64,000 nucleotides of DNA from the NCBI RefSeq assembly GCF_001641615.1, contig NZ_LRRU01000017.1, forward strand, positions 163,060-227,059, given 5' to 3'. A model generated the notes under the pieces. The model had not been told where the DNA came from, ran no database searches, and saw only the letters and a list, made by a program, of their open reading frames with translations. Positions 17,565 through 25,350 of the stretch are shown here, one piece after another (the stretch's first letter is position 1; each line of letters begins with the position of its first letter). The stretch comes from Pseudoalteromonas gelatinilytica. GTDB lineage: Bacteria; Pseudomonadota; Gammaproteobacteria; Enterobacterales; Alteromonadaceae. Position numbers and translations under genes: made by a program.

Positions 17565-18689
17565 TTAAGTACGATCACCTTTTAATCTCAGCAGCATATC
17601 ACTCCCTCTTTCCAAAAGATCTTCATAGGTTAAGACCTTAATTTTACCGCTGAAGAATATATTTCTTCTACGTAATCTCTCTTTATCTAACTCAGACAAG
17701 CTATCCCGTCTGCCAATAACGACAAAACCTGACGGTGAATAAAGACCATTTAACGAAGTTCTTGCGTATGGGTTGTTTTTATCAATCCAGTCTAGCCAAT
17801 CCAATATCTGTTGCTCTGCATGCACGAGATGACTAGTTGGATTACCAACCTTTGTATATAACTTGAGATTTGATGATTCAAGTTCCACCACATCACATGA
17901 ACCATCATATTTCTCGAGCGCATAATCTGTTTCGTACTCTCCACCTAAGCGGTGCTTGGGTATAACTCGCTTATATTCAAACCCGAATAATATGGGGTTT
18001 CTGGATAAATGTGCCTGTATAGAGTTTTCATTTCGTTTTTCAGACTCTAACAGTACTGTGAACTCATCAATTGCCAACTGTAAACTCAGTAGCAATCGAT
18101 CTGCGCTTTCTAGATTCGAAAGTTCTTCCTTGATGGTTTGTCTAATAATAGAAATATCAGATGGGGAGTAATGTTTTTCAGGGTCTATACTAGATAATAG
18201 CTTTTTTGCACTTTCGAACTCATCAGATTGTCGAGACGTAAGACGATATCTCTCACCTTGAAGTTTGAAGCCACCCTCAATCATCTTGCGGTGTAATATA
18301 GCTAGTTCATCCTCGCAATCGGGAGTGTTTGGATAAACTGGGACTTCAGATATCGCAGCTATGGCTAAAGTACTTAGAATATCTTCCTCATAATCTTCTT
18401 CTAGAATTTGATCAAGAAGATGACAAACTTCCATCTCTCCACGTTCTATATTGAATGAAAAGCATATAATGTGAATAGTTCGTTTACCGCCTTCATTAGA
18501 ATAAATTAGCTCTTTTGCAATATTTATTAGATCAAAATTGTTCATTTTGGGACTATCATCATCCTCAATCTGTTGAGAATGAATAACATTTGCAAGTTCT
18601 TTATTTTCTCCTGTGAGAATCGTGAGCCTACGCTGTCCGTCTTTCCATTTATCTAATCTACTCACCGATACTCCCTGAGTACTTAACAT
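17565..18689 (-). CDS. Shedu-like nuclease (DUF4263, SduA)
   Basis: A 374-residue protein with a variable N-terminal region and a C-terminal DUF4263 domain. Visible domain marks: LSRNPILFG, then a PD-(D/E)xK-like core with YETDYAL (D255) and VVELESS (E269, E271), then the typical HAEQQILDWLDWI helix and a GFVVIGRR strand. In many Shedu proteins the core reads E-x-K; here the position after E-L is E, with a lysine five residues on (NLK), so activity should be checked. Shedu is a single-gene anti-phage system that cuts nucleic acids. Neighbouring HEPN and retron genes support a defence role. It uses an ATG with CTCCC upstream and no clear ribosome site. Confidence 0.75.
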   Translation of the reverse strand: MLSTQGVSVSRLDKWKDGQRRLTILTGENKELANVIHSQQIEDDDSPKMNNFDLINIAKELIYSNEGGKRTIHIICFSFNIERGEMEVCHLLDQILEEDYEEDILSTLAIAAISEVPVYPNTPDCEDELAILHRKMIEGGFKLQGERYRLTSRQSDEFESAKKLLSSIDPEKHYSPSDISIIRQTIKEELSNLESADRLLLSLQLAIDEFTVLLESEKRNENSIQAHLSRNPILFGFEYKRVIPKHRLGGEYETDYALEKYDGSCDVVELESSNLKLYTKVGNPTSHLVHAEQQILDWLDWIDKNNPYARTSLNGLYSPSGFVVIGRRDSLSELDKERLRRRNIFFSGKIKVLTYEDLLERGSDMLLRLKGDRT

Positions 18690-19261
18690 TTTAGTATTTA
18701 TGCGACACGCAGTCTGTGTTGCATAATCGCTTGTTGGACTGAGCCGCTACCTGCTCGGTGTGTAAGAGTTGTTGTTGTTTATGCTATGGTAATTAGTTTT
18801 TTGGTGACTCTCACTTTCCTAACTAATTTAATCAGCTTAGCTAGTGTTATGTAAGCTTTCCCTGCATTACTCATCCTTTATTATTTTTCTATTACACCTA
18901 AGTATAGCTAGATAAGCAACTATATTTTTTGCACGCATATTGGTTTCCAGACTGAGCTGAAAAATAGGTTAACCCATTGATTTTACTTAGCTAGAAAGAC
19001 AACTAAGTCATTCGCAATATTTTTTGTCGCTACATCTAAATTCATGCAACAAGTAATGCTTATTGCAACACTTAGCTGTATTTAGAGACTTTGTTAACCC
19101 TTAGCCACACAAACGATGTGAGGAAGGCGACCCTCCTCGAATATAAACACCTACCATTGGTCATGCAACTCTGTCAGATTTAATCGGTGCCACATAAATC
19201 AAACCTGACAAAACGGTAATTAAAAATAAAAAACCTATTTATAAATAATTATTTAAGCTTC
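18690..19261. other. Gene-free AT-rich stretch
   Basis: No frame with a start, ribosome site and protein-like composition is seen on either strand. Just upstream of the Shedu-like gene (18,698-18,726) is an imperfect hairpin (TTATGC/GCATAA plus ACAC/GTGT) that may be a regulatory or recombination hairpin. A small GAGGA/TCCTC hairpin lies near 19,120-19,138. Confidence 0.35.
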
Positions 19262-20140
19262 TTAGATAAAATGCAGATGTAGTTTATGTCTGACTGCGCT
19301 TGTTACATCTGAAAGTTCTATTTTTGATTTATTATCAAAGTGAGCATCCTCTATAATAGTTATGAAATTACCACTCAGACTATCGATAAAATCACTGATT
19401 AAGCTCGTATCAACAACAAAGTGAAAATTATCACACATAAAGTAATCACTTAATGCATCTGTAATAATTTCTCTTATTAAAAAAAGATCATCACTTGTAG
19501 TTATATGAAATTGTAAATACGCTGATATTTTTTTGATAAATTCATAATTGTTAATACGAAACTCTTCTAAAACACGCTTGTTTGAAATCTCATTTTGCTT
19601 TGTAATTGTAGAGTAAAATATCTCATCACTTTGCCGAGAAGCTTGTCCTGAAATGTGAAGTGCAATATTCACAAAAGTTTTTGCGCATTCATAATTTGAA
19701 AACCTCACACTATCTATTTCCCTGTAGCCAGCAACATTTTTTTGGATAAAACCAACTGTGCCTTGACCGTTACTTATCAATGAAAGATTTCGGTTTTCTT
19801 TCAGCACTGAAACTAGTTTAAAACAGTTCTTGTCAACTTGTTCGAGGAAAGGTTTTATTGTAGCAGCAATAAGATTTGATGCTGATGAAAAGCTTAACTT
19901 TCTATTCTTATGACGAAACTTTTCACATAATTTTTCTGCATTTAACTCAAAGTATTTCACTTTATTTTCGAGAGATGCATGAAGAGATGAGTAATTTTTA
20001 TTTGCCAAAAACTGCGCCCATGGATCAAAGCTTTTACATTTTGACTTTATTCCGATACCAATACTTTTGGTATTTTCATAAAAAGACTCAGCGGTTAATT
20101 TGAGTAACTCTGTAGTAAAAATCATAATTTTTCTCAGCAT
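19262..20140 (-). CDS. Unknown protein at the island border
   Basis: A 292-residue protein, AT-rich and lysine/asparagine-rich like its accessory neighbours. It appears mostly helical with no signal peptide, no transmembrane run and no catalytic motif that I recognise. The frame opens MLRKIMIF; the second methionine at residue 6 is an equally good start and neither has a strong ribosome site. It is the first gene after the tRNA-Ile gene, the position where integrases are commonly found, but it does not show the RHRY tyrosine-recombinase pattern. No function assigned. Confidence 0.5.
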   Translation of the reverse strand: MLRKIMIFTTELLKLTAESFYENTKSIGIGIKSKCKSFDPWAQFLANKNYSSLHASLENKVKYFELNAEKLCEKFRHKNRKLSFSSASNLIAATIKPFLEQVDKNCFKLVSVLKENRNLSLISNGQGTVGFIQKNVAGYREIDSVRFSNYECAKTFVNIALHISGQASRQSDEIFYSTITKQNEISNKRVLEEFRINNYEFIKKISAYLQFHITTSDDLFLIREIITDALSDYFMCDNFHFVVDTSLISDFIDSLSGNFITIIEDAHFDNKSKIELSDVTSAVRHKLHLHFI

Positions 20141-20359
20141 CAGACATAGGAGGTCGTTTAAGCAGCTAATGCATTAAAAAATGATTTGGACTTAGTAATA
20201 TTGAGATATTTGATGATGGTCGACCACAACCAAGTCAGTTAAATACTGCCTTCGAATGCTAGTTATATTAGCACTGTCCCAAAAGCATAGTAAAAAATAG
20301 GAATAAAAAAATCAAGAGAGATATTAGAGGTAATTGAATCTTTAATATTAAAGATGAAA

Positions 20360-20678
20360 TGGTGGCCCCTCCCAGACTTGAACTGGGGACCTAACGATTC
20401 TGGTTACCCACTACTTTCGTAATGGCCTGGACTATATCATCACCCTAGATAACTTTATCTGTGGGGTGTCGGACGCTAATGATGTATTACACAGCAAGTT
20501 CGTGCTGAACCATCTAGTCTCTGAACCTTCTCCAAACGCTTTTGGAGCTTGGCTGCTGATTAGCATGTTTAAATAAACGAAGCCTTCCAGCAATTCATCC
20601 GATTTTCCATATGCCATTACTGACATAGGTCACAATTTCTTATGAGTCGTGTGCTCTAACCAACTGAGCTAAGGGGCC
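20360..20678 (-). tRNA. ileX: tRNA-Ile(CAU), interrupted by a group I intron
   Basis: 5' exon 20642-20678 and 3' exon 20363-20399, with an encoded CCA at 20360-20362. Joined, the exons give a full cloverleaf: acceptor GGCCCCU with AGGGGCC, D arm GCTC/GAGC, anticodon loop CUCAUAA, T arm CCCAG-UUCAAGU-CUGGG. The acceptor and T-arm sequences are those of the minor tRNA-Ile2 (CAU read as LAU after lysidine modification by TilS), not of tRNA-Met. The 27-43 pair is a C-U mismatch. The exons are separated by 242 nt inserted directly after the U of the anticodon. Unless the intron is removed the gene cannot give a usable tRNA. Confidence 0.9.
20400..20641 (-). ncRNA. Group I self-splicing intron in the tRNA-Ile anticodon loop
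   Basis: 242 nt, minus strand. All four conserved elements are present in order: P (AATTGCTGGAAG, 20584-20595), Q (AATCAGCAGCCAAGC, 20547-20561), R (TTCAGAGACTAGATG, 20511-20525) and S (ATGATATAGTCC, 20429-20440). R and S pair through GACTA/TAGTC (P7). The exon ends in UCAU, which pairs with an internal guide GUGA (20630-20633), giving P1 with the expected U-G pair at the splice site. The AUU before the guide can pair with the 3' exon AAU (P10). The last base is G (20400). It resembles the Azoarcus tRNA-Ile(CAU) intron in host gene, site and R/S sequences. It has no homing-endonuclease ORF. Confidence 0.92.
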
Positions 20679-20803
20679 AAATTTTCATTTTAAGTATGCA
20701 CTTAAAGATAAGTGGGAATACTAACGGAATTACCGTTTAACTTCAAGGCATTGCACCTTTTCTTTGCCCTTATAAGTACACACCAAATTCTTATACCACA
20801 TAA

Positions 20804-20860
20804 GAACTGGGGACCTAACGATTATGAGTCGTGTGCTCTAACCAACTGAGCTAAGGGGCC
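20804..20860 (-). pseudogene. Truncated, intron-free copy of tRNA-Ile(CAU)
   Basis: 57 nt identical to the joined exons of the neighbouring tRNA-Ile gene from its first base through the T-stem 5' strand and the first three bases of the T loop; then similarity stops. The 3' side of the T arm and the acceptor strand are missing, so it cannot fold as a tRNA. It has no intron. The breakpoint in the T loop is a usual tyrosine-integrase crossover point, so it may be a scar of island integration, or the relic of a tandem tRNA pair. Confidence 0.85.
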
Positions 20861-21061
20861 ATTGTATTAGCGAAAGCTAAATTTTTTGATGCGTTTAGCA
20901 GGTTTAACTGACTAAAGCGGGATGCAGTATAAAAAGTTTTTGTAACCTTGTCACTAGCAAAACCCTTTATTTTAACAATCACTAAATCAACTGCTCAAAT
21001 AGTAAACTCTTTGTTTTTACAACGACCTTAAAGCATGCCGATTAGTTTCTAGCCTCCGACA

Positions 21062-21075
21062 TTGTTCTAGATCAA
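21062..21075 (+). promoter_or_regulatory. FNR/Anr-like box upstream of hemN
   Basis: TTGTTCTAGATCAA matches the FNR consensus TTGAT-N4-ATCAA except for one base. It lies about 59 bp before the hemN start, compatible with activation near position -41.5 of a promoter. Oxygen-independent hemN genes are often FNR-activated. No other box is seen nearby. Confidence 0.5.
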
Positions 21076-21133
21076 ATAGCTAAATCACTAAACTCGTTAA
21101 AATAGCCGCTCAATCAATTGCGGAGTGCTGACT

Positions 21134-22507
21134 GTGATAAATTTACCTAGCTGGGATCAATCTCTGATCAACAAGTACAATATTTCTGGGCCTCGATATA
21201 CATCTTACCCAACAGCATTGTCTTTAGCTGATGGTTATAACCAACAAGATATGATTAACGCGATTGCGGCATCGAAAAGCCGTTCTTTATCTTTGTATAT
21301 CCATATCCCTTTTTGCAGTCAGCTTTGTTATTACTGTGGTTGTAATAAAGTAATCACTCGTCATCAATCTAAAGCCGATTTATACCTAGATAATTTAGCG
21401 CTTGAAATTGCTGAGCAAGCAACACTTTTTGCCGATTATAAGGTTGAGCAATTGCATTTAGGGGGTGGTACGCCAACGTTCTTATCGGCAGAGCAAATGA
21501 GTCGCTTAATGGCATTGGTTGAACAGCATTTTAATTTTGCTGATGATGCCGAGCGCGGTATTGAGATTGACCCTCGCTCTTTAGCTGATGGCATGCTAGT
21601 TCATTTACGTAAGCTTGGCTTCAATCGTGTTTCGTTTGGTATTCAAGATTTCAATGATGCTGTGCAACTGGCGGTTAATCGCCCGCAAAGTGTGCAATCT
21701 GTAAAAGGCTTGATTAGTGAGGCTCGTGAACTTGGCTTTAAGTCTATTAATGCCGATATGATTTACGGTTTGCCACTGCAAACACCTGAGAGCTTTAAAG
21801 AGACGATTGCACAGCTGATAGAGTTAAACCCTGATCGCGTGTCGGTATTTAACTATGCCCACTTACCAGATAGATTCGCAGCACAGCGTAAAATTAAAGA
21901 CGCTGACTTACCATCTGCGGGCGATAAGCTCACTATGTTCAAAAATACCCTTGAGCAGATGTTAGCGGCGGGTTATCAGTTTATCGGTATGGACCACTTT
22001 GCCCGTAAAGACAATGAACTGGCAATTGCACAAAACGCGGGTCAATTACATCGTAATTTCCAAGGTTATACAACGCATGGCCAATGTGACTTATTAGGTT
22101 TGGGTGTGTCGTCGATTTCACAAATTGGCAATGCCATTTTACAAAACGAAAAAGAGTTAAAACACTATTACAAAGCCGTGCAAGAAGGCTTTGGCAGTGC
22201 AGTCTGTAAAGGTGTTGCTTTAACTGATGACGATACGTTACGTGCCGCAGTGATCAAACAATTGATCTGCCAGTTTGAGCTGGATATTCCTGCAATCGAA
22301 AAGCAGTTTAATATCAACTTTGCCAGCTACTTCTGCGAGGCACTACAAGCACTTGACCCGCTACTGGCTGATGGCTTGGTGTCTGTGAGCCAAGAAAAAA
22401 TCACAGTAACAGCCCGTGGTAATTTATTTATTCGTATTATTTGTATGTGCTTTGATGCGCACCTACAACAACAAATCAAGCAAACTCGTTTCTCACGAGT
22501 TATCTAA
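21134..22507 (+). CDS. hemN: Oxygen-independent coproporphyrinogen III dehydrogenase
   Basis: Radical SAM enzyme of haem synthesis that converts coproporphyrinogen III to protoporphyrinogen IX without oxygen. The [4Fe-4S] ligands are in CSQLCYYCGC (C61, C65, C68, with C70 following), preceded by YIHIPF; then GGGTP and the HemN C-terminal domain. With the GTG at 21134, spaced 8 nt from GGAG, the protein has 457 residues, the same as E. coli HemN; a GTG at 21125 is in frame but lacks room for a ribosome site. An FNR-like box lies upstream and a strong terminator downstream. Confidence 0.95.
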   Translation: MINLPSWDQSLINKYNISGPRYTSYPTALSLADGYNQQDMINAIAASKSRSLSLYIHIPFCSQLCYYCGCNKVITRHQSKADLYLDNLALEIAEQATLFADYKVEQLHLGGGTPTFLSAEQMSRLMALVEQHFNFADDAERGIEIDPRSLADGMLVHLRKLGFNRVSFGIQDFNDAVQLAVNRPQSVQSVKGLISEARELGFKSINADMIYGLPLQTPESFKETIAQLIELNPDRVSVFNYAHLPDRFAAQRKIKDADLPSAGDKLTMFKNTLEQMLAAGYQFIGMDHFARKDNELAIAQNAGQLHRNFQGYTTHGQCDLLGLGVSSISQIGNAILQNEKELKHYYKAVQEGFGSAVCKGVALTDDDTLRAAVIKQLICQFELDIPAIEKQFNINFASYFCEALQALDPLLADGLVSVSQEKITVTARGNLFIRIICMCFDAHLQQQIKQTRFSRVI

Positions 22508-22513
22508 CCCAAC

Positions 22514-22541
22514 AAAAAGCAGAGCCTAGGCTCTGCTTTTT
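22514..22541. terminator. Bidirectional terminator after hemN
   Basis: Perfect 8-bp stem GCAGAGCC / GGCTCTGC (22519-22526, 22529-22536) flanked by five A on the left and five T on the right. It can stop hemN transcripts and those of the convergent DUF2489 gene. Confidence 0.9.
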
Positions 22542-22568
22542 ATTTTGCTTAAATCACTGCACGTATGT

Positions 22569-23084
22569 TTAATTGAATACGACGTTTTCGCTGCCTGGGG
22601 CTGCTTTAAACTCTTCAATGATACGTACGCAATCTGCTTTTATCTCATCGCTAAGTTGCTCTTCAGCACGCCAGCGAGTGGTGTCCATTTTAAAAATCTC
22701 TTTTTTAGAGTATTTCTTACGGGCATCATGGGTTGGCATGTCTTTAACTACTTCGTACATTTTAAATATGCCTGGGTAGCGCTCACTTAACTCAAACTCT
22801 TCTGCAAAGCTGTATTGAGAGATCAGCACCCAAATGCGCAAGCTGCCTTCTGAGAACTCACATTGCTCTTCATTCATTGCACGGGCAATTAAATGAATGC
22901 TATCGGCTAACTTTGCATTACGCTTTGTTCTTGATGCCGCAAGCTTTTGCTCATGCTCAGCTTGCTTCTTGGCGATAAGCTTATTTTGCTCTTTTAGTTT
23001 ATACAGAAGTTGTCCTGCATAAAACGCAAGCCCTGCGATAATTGCCGCACCAATTACGATGGCAATAATCAAGGTTGTGCTCAT
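22569..23084 (-). CDS. DUF2489 membrane-anchored protein
   Basis: A 171-residue protein with one N-terminal membrane segment (about 4-28, TLIIAIVIGAAIIAGLAFYAG) followed by a basic coiled coil and a helical cytoplasmic domain (RIWVLISQY, then SERYPGIFKMYEVVKDMP). This is the DUF2489 pattern found next to yihI and hemN in many marine gammaproteobacteria. The gene overlaps the end of yihI by 4 nt, so they form an operon. Function unknown. Confidence 0.8.
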   Translation of the reverse strand: MSTTLIIAIVIGAAIIAGLAFYAGQLLYKLKEQNKLIAKKQAEHEQKLAASRTKRNAKLADSIHLIARAMNEEQCEFSEGSLRIWVLISQYSFAEEFELSERYPGIFKMYEVVKDMPTHDARKKYSKKEIFKMDTTRWRAEEQLSDEIKADCVRIIEEFKAAPGSENVVFN

Positions 23085-23683
23085 CGCTCATCCTCATCTT
23101 CGTCATCAAACCATTCGTTCGCTAAATCGTCAGATAAGTACTTATCGAAGTCTGATTCACCTTCATCGTAAAAATCATCTTCAAAGTCATCTTCGTACTC
23201 GTCTTCATCATCTTCGATACCTAATAGCTCACATAGAGCTTGGTGACGAGCAATACGACTATTAAAGTACTTAGCGTCTTTACCTGTTAGTAACTCGCCA
23301 CGCTCATGACGTTCTACCAGTTTCAGAAGGCGCTCGTCATTTTCTAGCGCTTCTAGTTCTTGCTCTGGCGTTAACTCAGGCTCAGTTACTTTCTTCAGCT
23401 CAACCATTGGCTTTAAGTTGCGTTTCATTTCAACTTTTGGCTCCGCCTTAGGCGCAACTAAAGAAACCGGCTTTTTACTACCAACACGCTTATCTTTCGG
23501 TTGATTGTTCGCAGCAGTGTTTTCTGCTCTTTGTGCATCAGGCGCATTTCGAGACCCAGGTTTAGCACCTTTCGTCTTTTTAACTCGCTGCTCTTTTAAC
23601 GCGCGCATCTCTCTAAGCTTTTCTTTACTTAGACGTACAGGACCATTCGATGGAATTTTACGCGACTTTTTCTTTCTACTCAT
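23081..23683 (-). CDS. yihI: Der GTPase-activating protein YihI
   Basis: A 200-residue cytoplasmic protein that stimulates GTP hydrolysis by the ribosome-assembly GTPase Der. Family marks: basic N-terminus (MSRKKKSRKIPSNGPVRLSK), low-complexity middle, ELTPEQELEALENDERLLKL and a very acidic C-terminus (about 155-200). It is transcribed leftward after the CsrB-like RNA gene and upstream of the DUF2489 gene. The yihI-hemN neighbourhood agrees with E. coli. Confidence 0.9.
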   Translation of the reverse strand: MSRKKKSRKIPSNGPVRLSKEKLREMRALKEQRVKKTKGAKPGSRNAPDAQRAENTAANNQPKDKRVGSKKPVSLVAPKAEPKVEMKRNLKPMVELKKVTEPELTPEQELEALENDERLLKLVERHERGELLTGKDAKYFNSRIARHQALCELLGIEDDEDEYEDDFEDDFYDEGESDFDKYLSDDLANEWFDDEDEDER

Positions 23684-23845
23684 ATCTTGATCATCTCACT
23701 TAAGAGGTTGTGCACAACGCCTGTGTGGCATTGTAATGCTGGCATAACCAGAAGAATTCGATGTGCGGATGTGGTTGGTCAACTTGACGAACTGCGCACT
23801 TTTCATACTTTTAGTACAAACGGTGGCTATTGTAACAGGACAAAT

Positions 23846-23877
23846 AAAAAGGCGGTAGAGAAAACATCTCTACCGCC
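23846..23877 (-). terminator. Terminator of the CsrB/CsrC-like RNA
   Basis: Perfect 10-bp stem GGCGGTAGAG / CTCTACCGCC (23851-23860 and 23868-23877) with a 7-nt loop; on the minus strand it runs into TTTTT. It has no counterpart gene other than the RNA region to its right. Confidence 0.9.
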
Positions 23878-24190
23878 TACTAATCTGAGCGCCAATTATC
23901 TGGACACTTCTCCCTTCGACTTTTTAGTCTTTATTATTTTTATTATTATTGTTTTTCCATTTTGTTATTGTTTTAACCTTCCGTGTAGCATTCCATTTTG
24001 TTTTTATTATTAAACTTCCATGAGCTTTTATTATTCTCGGTCAATCCTGACGCTTTTTTGTTATTTCCTTTAGGACACCTAACCAGTGTCAACCCCTAAA
24101 GACTTGCCGCAATCACTTTCCTTATTACATTGTCCATGTTGTTTTTGCTGTCTCAGCGACAGTGGTTAATTTACTCATTAATAATTTTGT
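23851..24190 (-). ncRNA. csrC: CsrB/CsrC-like regulatory RNA
   Basis: Leftward transcript region ending in a strong terminator. At least nine GGA motifs occur on the minus strand over about 330 nt, many in AAGGA, ATGGA or CGGA context, one in a clean GTCA-GGAT-TGAC hairpin with GGA in the loop, separated by A-rich single-stranded spacers. There are also structured hairpins (CTTTAGG/CCTAAAG enclosing GACAC/GTGTC; CTGTC/GACAG). Such RNAs sequester CsrA. The locus between engB and yihI is where E. coli keeps csrC. A GacA/UvrY-like box lies upstream. The 5' end is approximate. The sequence itself is too divergent to call by eye, so the name rests on motifs and synteny. Confidence 0.7.
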
Positions 24191-24286
24191 TACAACTAAT
24201 TTATATAATTTTTCTTACAGATAAGATATTGCAACAAGATCAAATCAACCAATAACAAAGACTTACAATTAAAAGTGAAATAAAAA

Positions 24287-24302
24287 TAAGATTTAGCTTA
24301 CA
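24287..24302 (-). promoter_or_regulatory. GacA/UvrY-like binding site upstream of the CsrB-like RNA
   Basis: On the minus strand TGTAAGCTAAATCTTA, matching TGTAAG-N6-CTTACA in 10 of 12 defined bases when the next two bases are included. It lies about 100 nt upstream of the proposed RNA 5' end, the usual distance of the GacA upstream activating site in csrB and rsm promoters. Confidence 0.45.
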
Positions 24303-24360
24303 GCTCGATATGGTCAATGTCTCACAAGAGTGTGGGATATTTCGACATGGATTAAATACA

Positions 24361-24386
24361 AAAAAAGCAGCTTGCGCTGCTTTTTT
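24361..24386. terminator. Terminator of the cytochrome c4 gene
   Basis: Stem GCAGC / GCTGC with a 4-nt loop, extended by six A on the left and six T on the right; functions in either direction. It is about 50 nt after the cytochrome gene stop. Confidence 0.85.
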
Positions 24387-24434
24387 CACACTAATCACAT
24401 ATTACTGCGCAGTATTACTACTGGCAATCAGACT

Positions 24435-25067
24435 TTAGTGTAAGCCACCTAAGTATTTTGAAAGTACTTCGATGTCTTTGTCTGTTAACTTTTTAGCGAT
24501 GTCTTGCATCATACCGTTTAAGTCGTTATTACGCGTGCCATCACGGAATTTTTCAAGTTGTGACTTGATGTATTCTGGATGTTGGAACGAAATTTTCGGG
24601 AATTTTGCAAGTGATGTACCGTTACCACGTGGACCGTGACACGCAGCACATGCTGGAATACCACGCTCTGCATCACCGGCTTTATAAAGCTGCTGACCAA
24701 CTTCTACTACATCTTTAGGTGTTGCACCTTCAGACATATTTAAAGAAGAGAAGTAAGCTGCTAGGTCTTTCATGTCTTGATCGCTAAGCGGCATAGCCAT
24801 ACCACTCATTACTGGATCCATACGACCTTCTTTGCCGCCAGATGTCATACCTAATTTCAAATCTTTTAATTGTTTATAGATATAATCTGCGTGTTGGCCT
24901 GCAAGCTTAGGGTAGATATTAACCGGCGCATTACCGTCTGGGCCGTGACAAGCCGCACACGTTGCCGATTTCTCTTTACCTGCGTTTACATCGCCATCAA
25001 ATGCTGTTGCGTTGCTTGCTGACAACGTACCAAGCAATATAGTTAAAGATAGTGCTATTTTTTTCAT
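24435..25067 (-). CDS. Dihaem cytochrome c4
   Basis: A 210-residue periplasmic cytochrome with signal peptide (cut near SNATA, about 22) and two CAACH haem-binding motifs (C37-C40-H41 and C140-C143-H144), each opening a cytochrome c domain, with methionine ligands likely in the MSGMAMP and MMQ segments. Cytochrome c4 passes electrons from the bc1 complex to terminal oxidases. The length and two-domain symmetry match the family. It sits between engB and the csrC-like gene, as in many marine gammaproteobacteria. Confidence 0.93.
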   Translation of the reverse strand: MKKIALSLTILLGTLSASNATAFDGDVNAGKEKSATCAACHGPDGNAPVNIYPKLAGQHADYIYKQLKDLKLGMTSGGKEGRMDPVMSGMAMPLSDQDMKDLAAYFSSLNMSEGATPKDVVEVGQQLYKAGDAERGIPACAACHGPRGNGTSLAKFPKISFQHPEYIKSQLEKFRDGTRNNDLNGMMQDIAKKLTDKDIEVLSKYLGGLH

Positions 25068-25350
25068 GGTGAATTCTCTGTTTCCGACCCTGTATCATCT
25101 ACAATATGGATGTTGTGATTTCTATATTCTACACGATAATAAATTCTCTGGCACGTTTTCTGCCCACATTAAGCTCATAATTTATAGGGATTTGACTTAG
25201 ATTAAGTTTCTACCTAGTAATTTTCCTAATTCAAAGCCAATTTAGCACGCTTAAATACGCTTTTGAATGCTGCTTTAATAGTATAAAATACGTGCCTTAA
25301 GTGGAAATTAGCCACTGTTCGTTATTATTTATAAAAGACTAGGAGAGCCT

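Noticed and set aside
17302..17641. Transposase gene between the Shedu-like and LA2681-like genes
   Set aside because: Frames on both strands are interrupted or lack any DDE or recombinase motif I can identify; recorded only as a possible remnant.
20432..20626. 64-codon frame inside the tRNA intron
   Set aside because: It overlaps the conserved P, Q, R and S core and has no homing-endonuclease motif; the conservation is explained by RNA structure.
20363..20678. tRNA-Met reading of the CAU anticodon
   Set aside because: The acceptor GGCCCC/GGGGCC and T-arm sequence match tRNA-Ile2, which also has CAU before lysidine modification; elongator tRNA-Met has a different acceptor.
23687..24013. 108-codon rightward frame in the yihI-cytochrome c4 gap
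   Set aside because: It is antisense to the CsrB-like RNA and its terminator, with low-complexity T-rich composition and no ribosome site.
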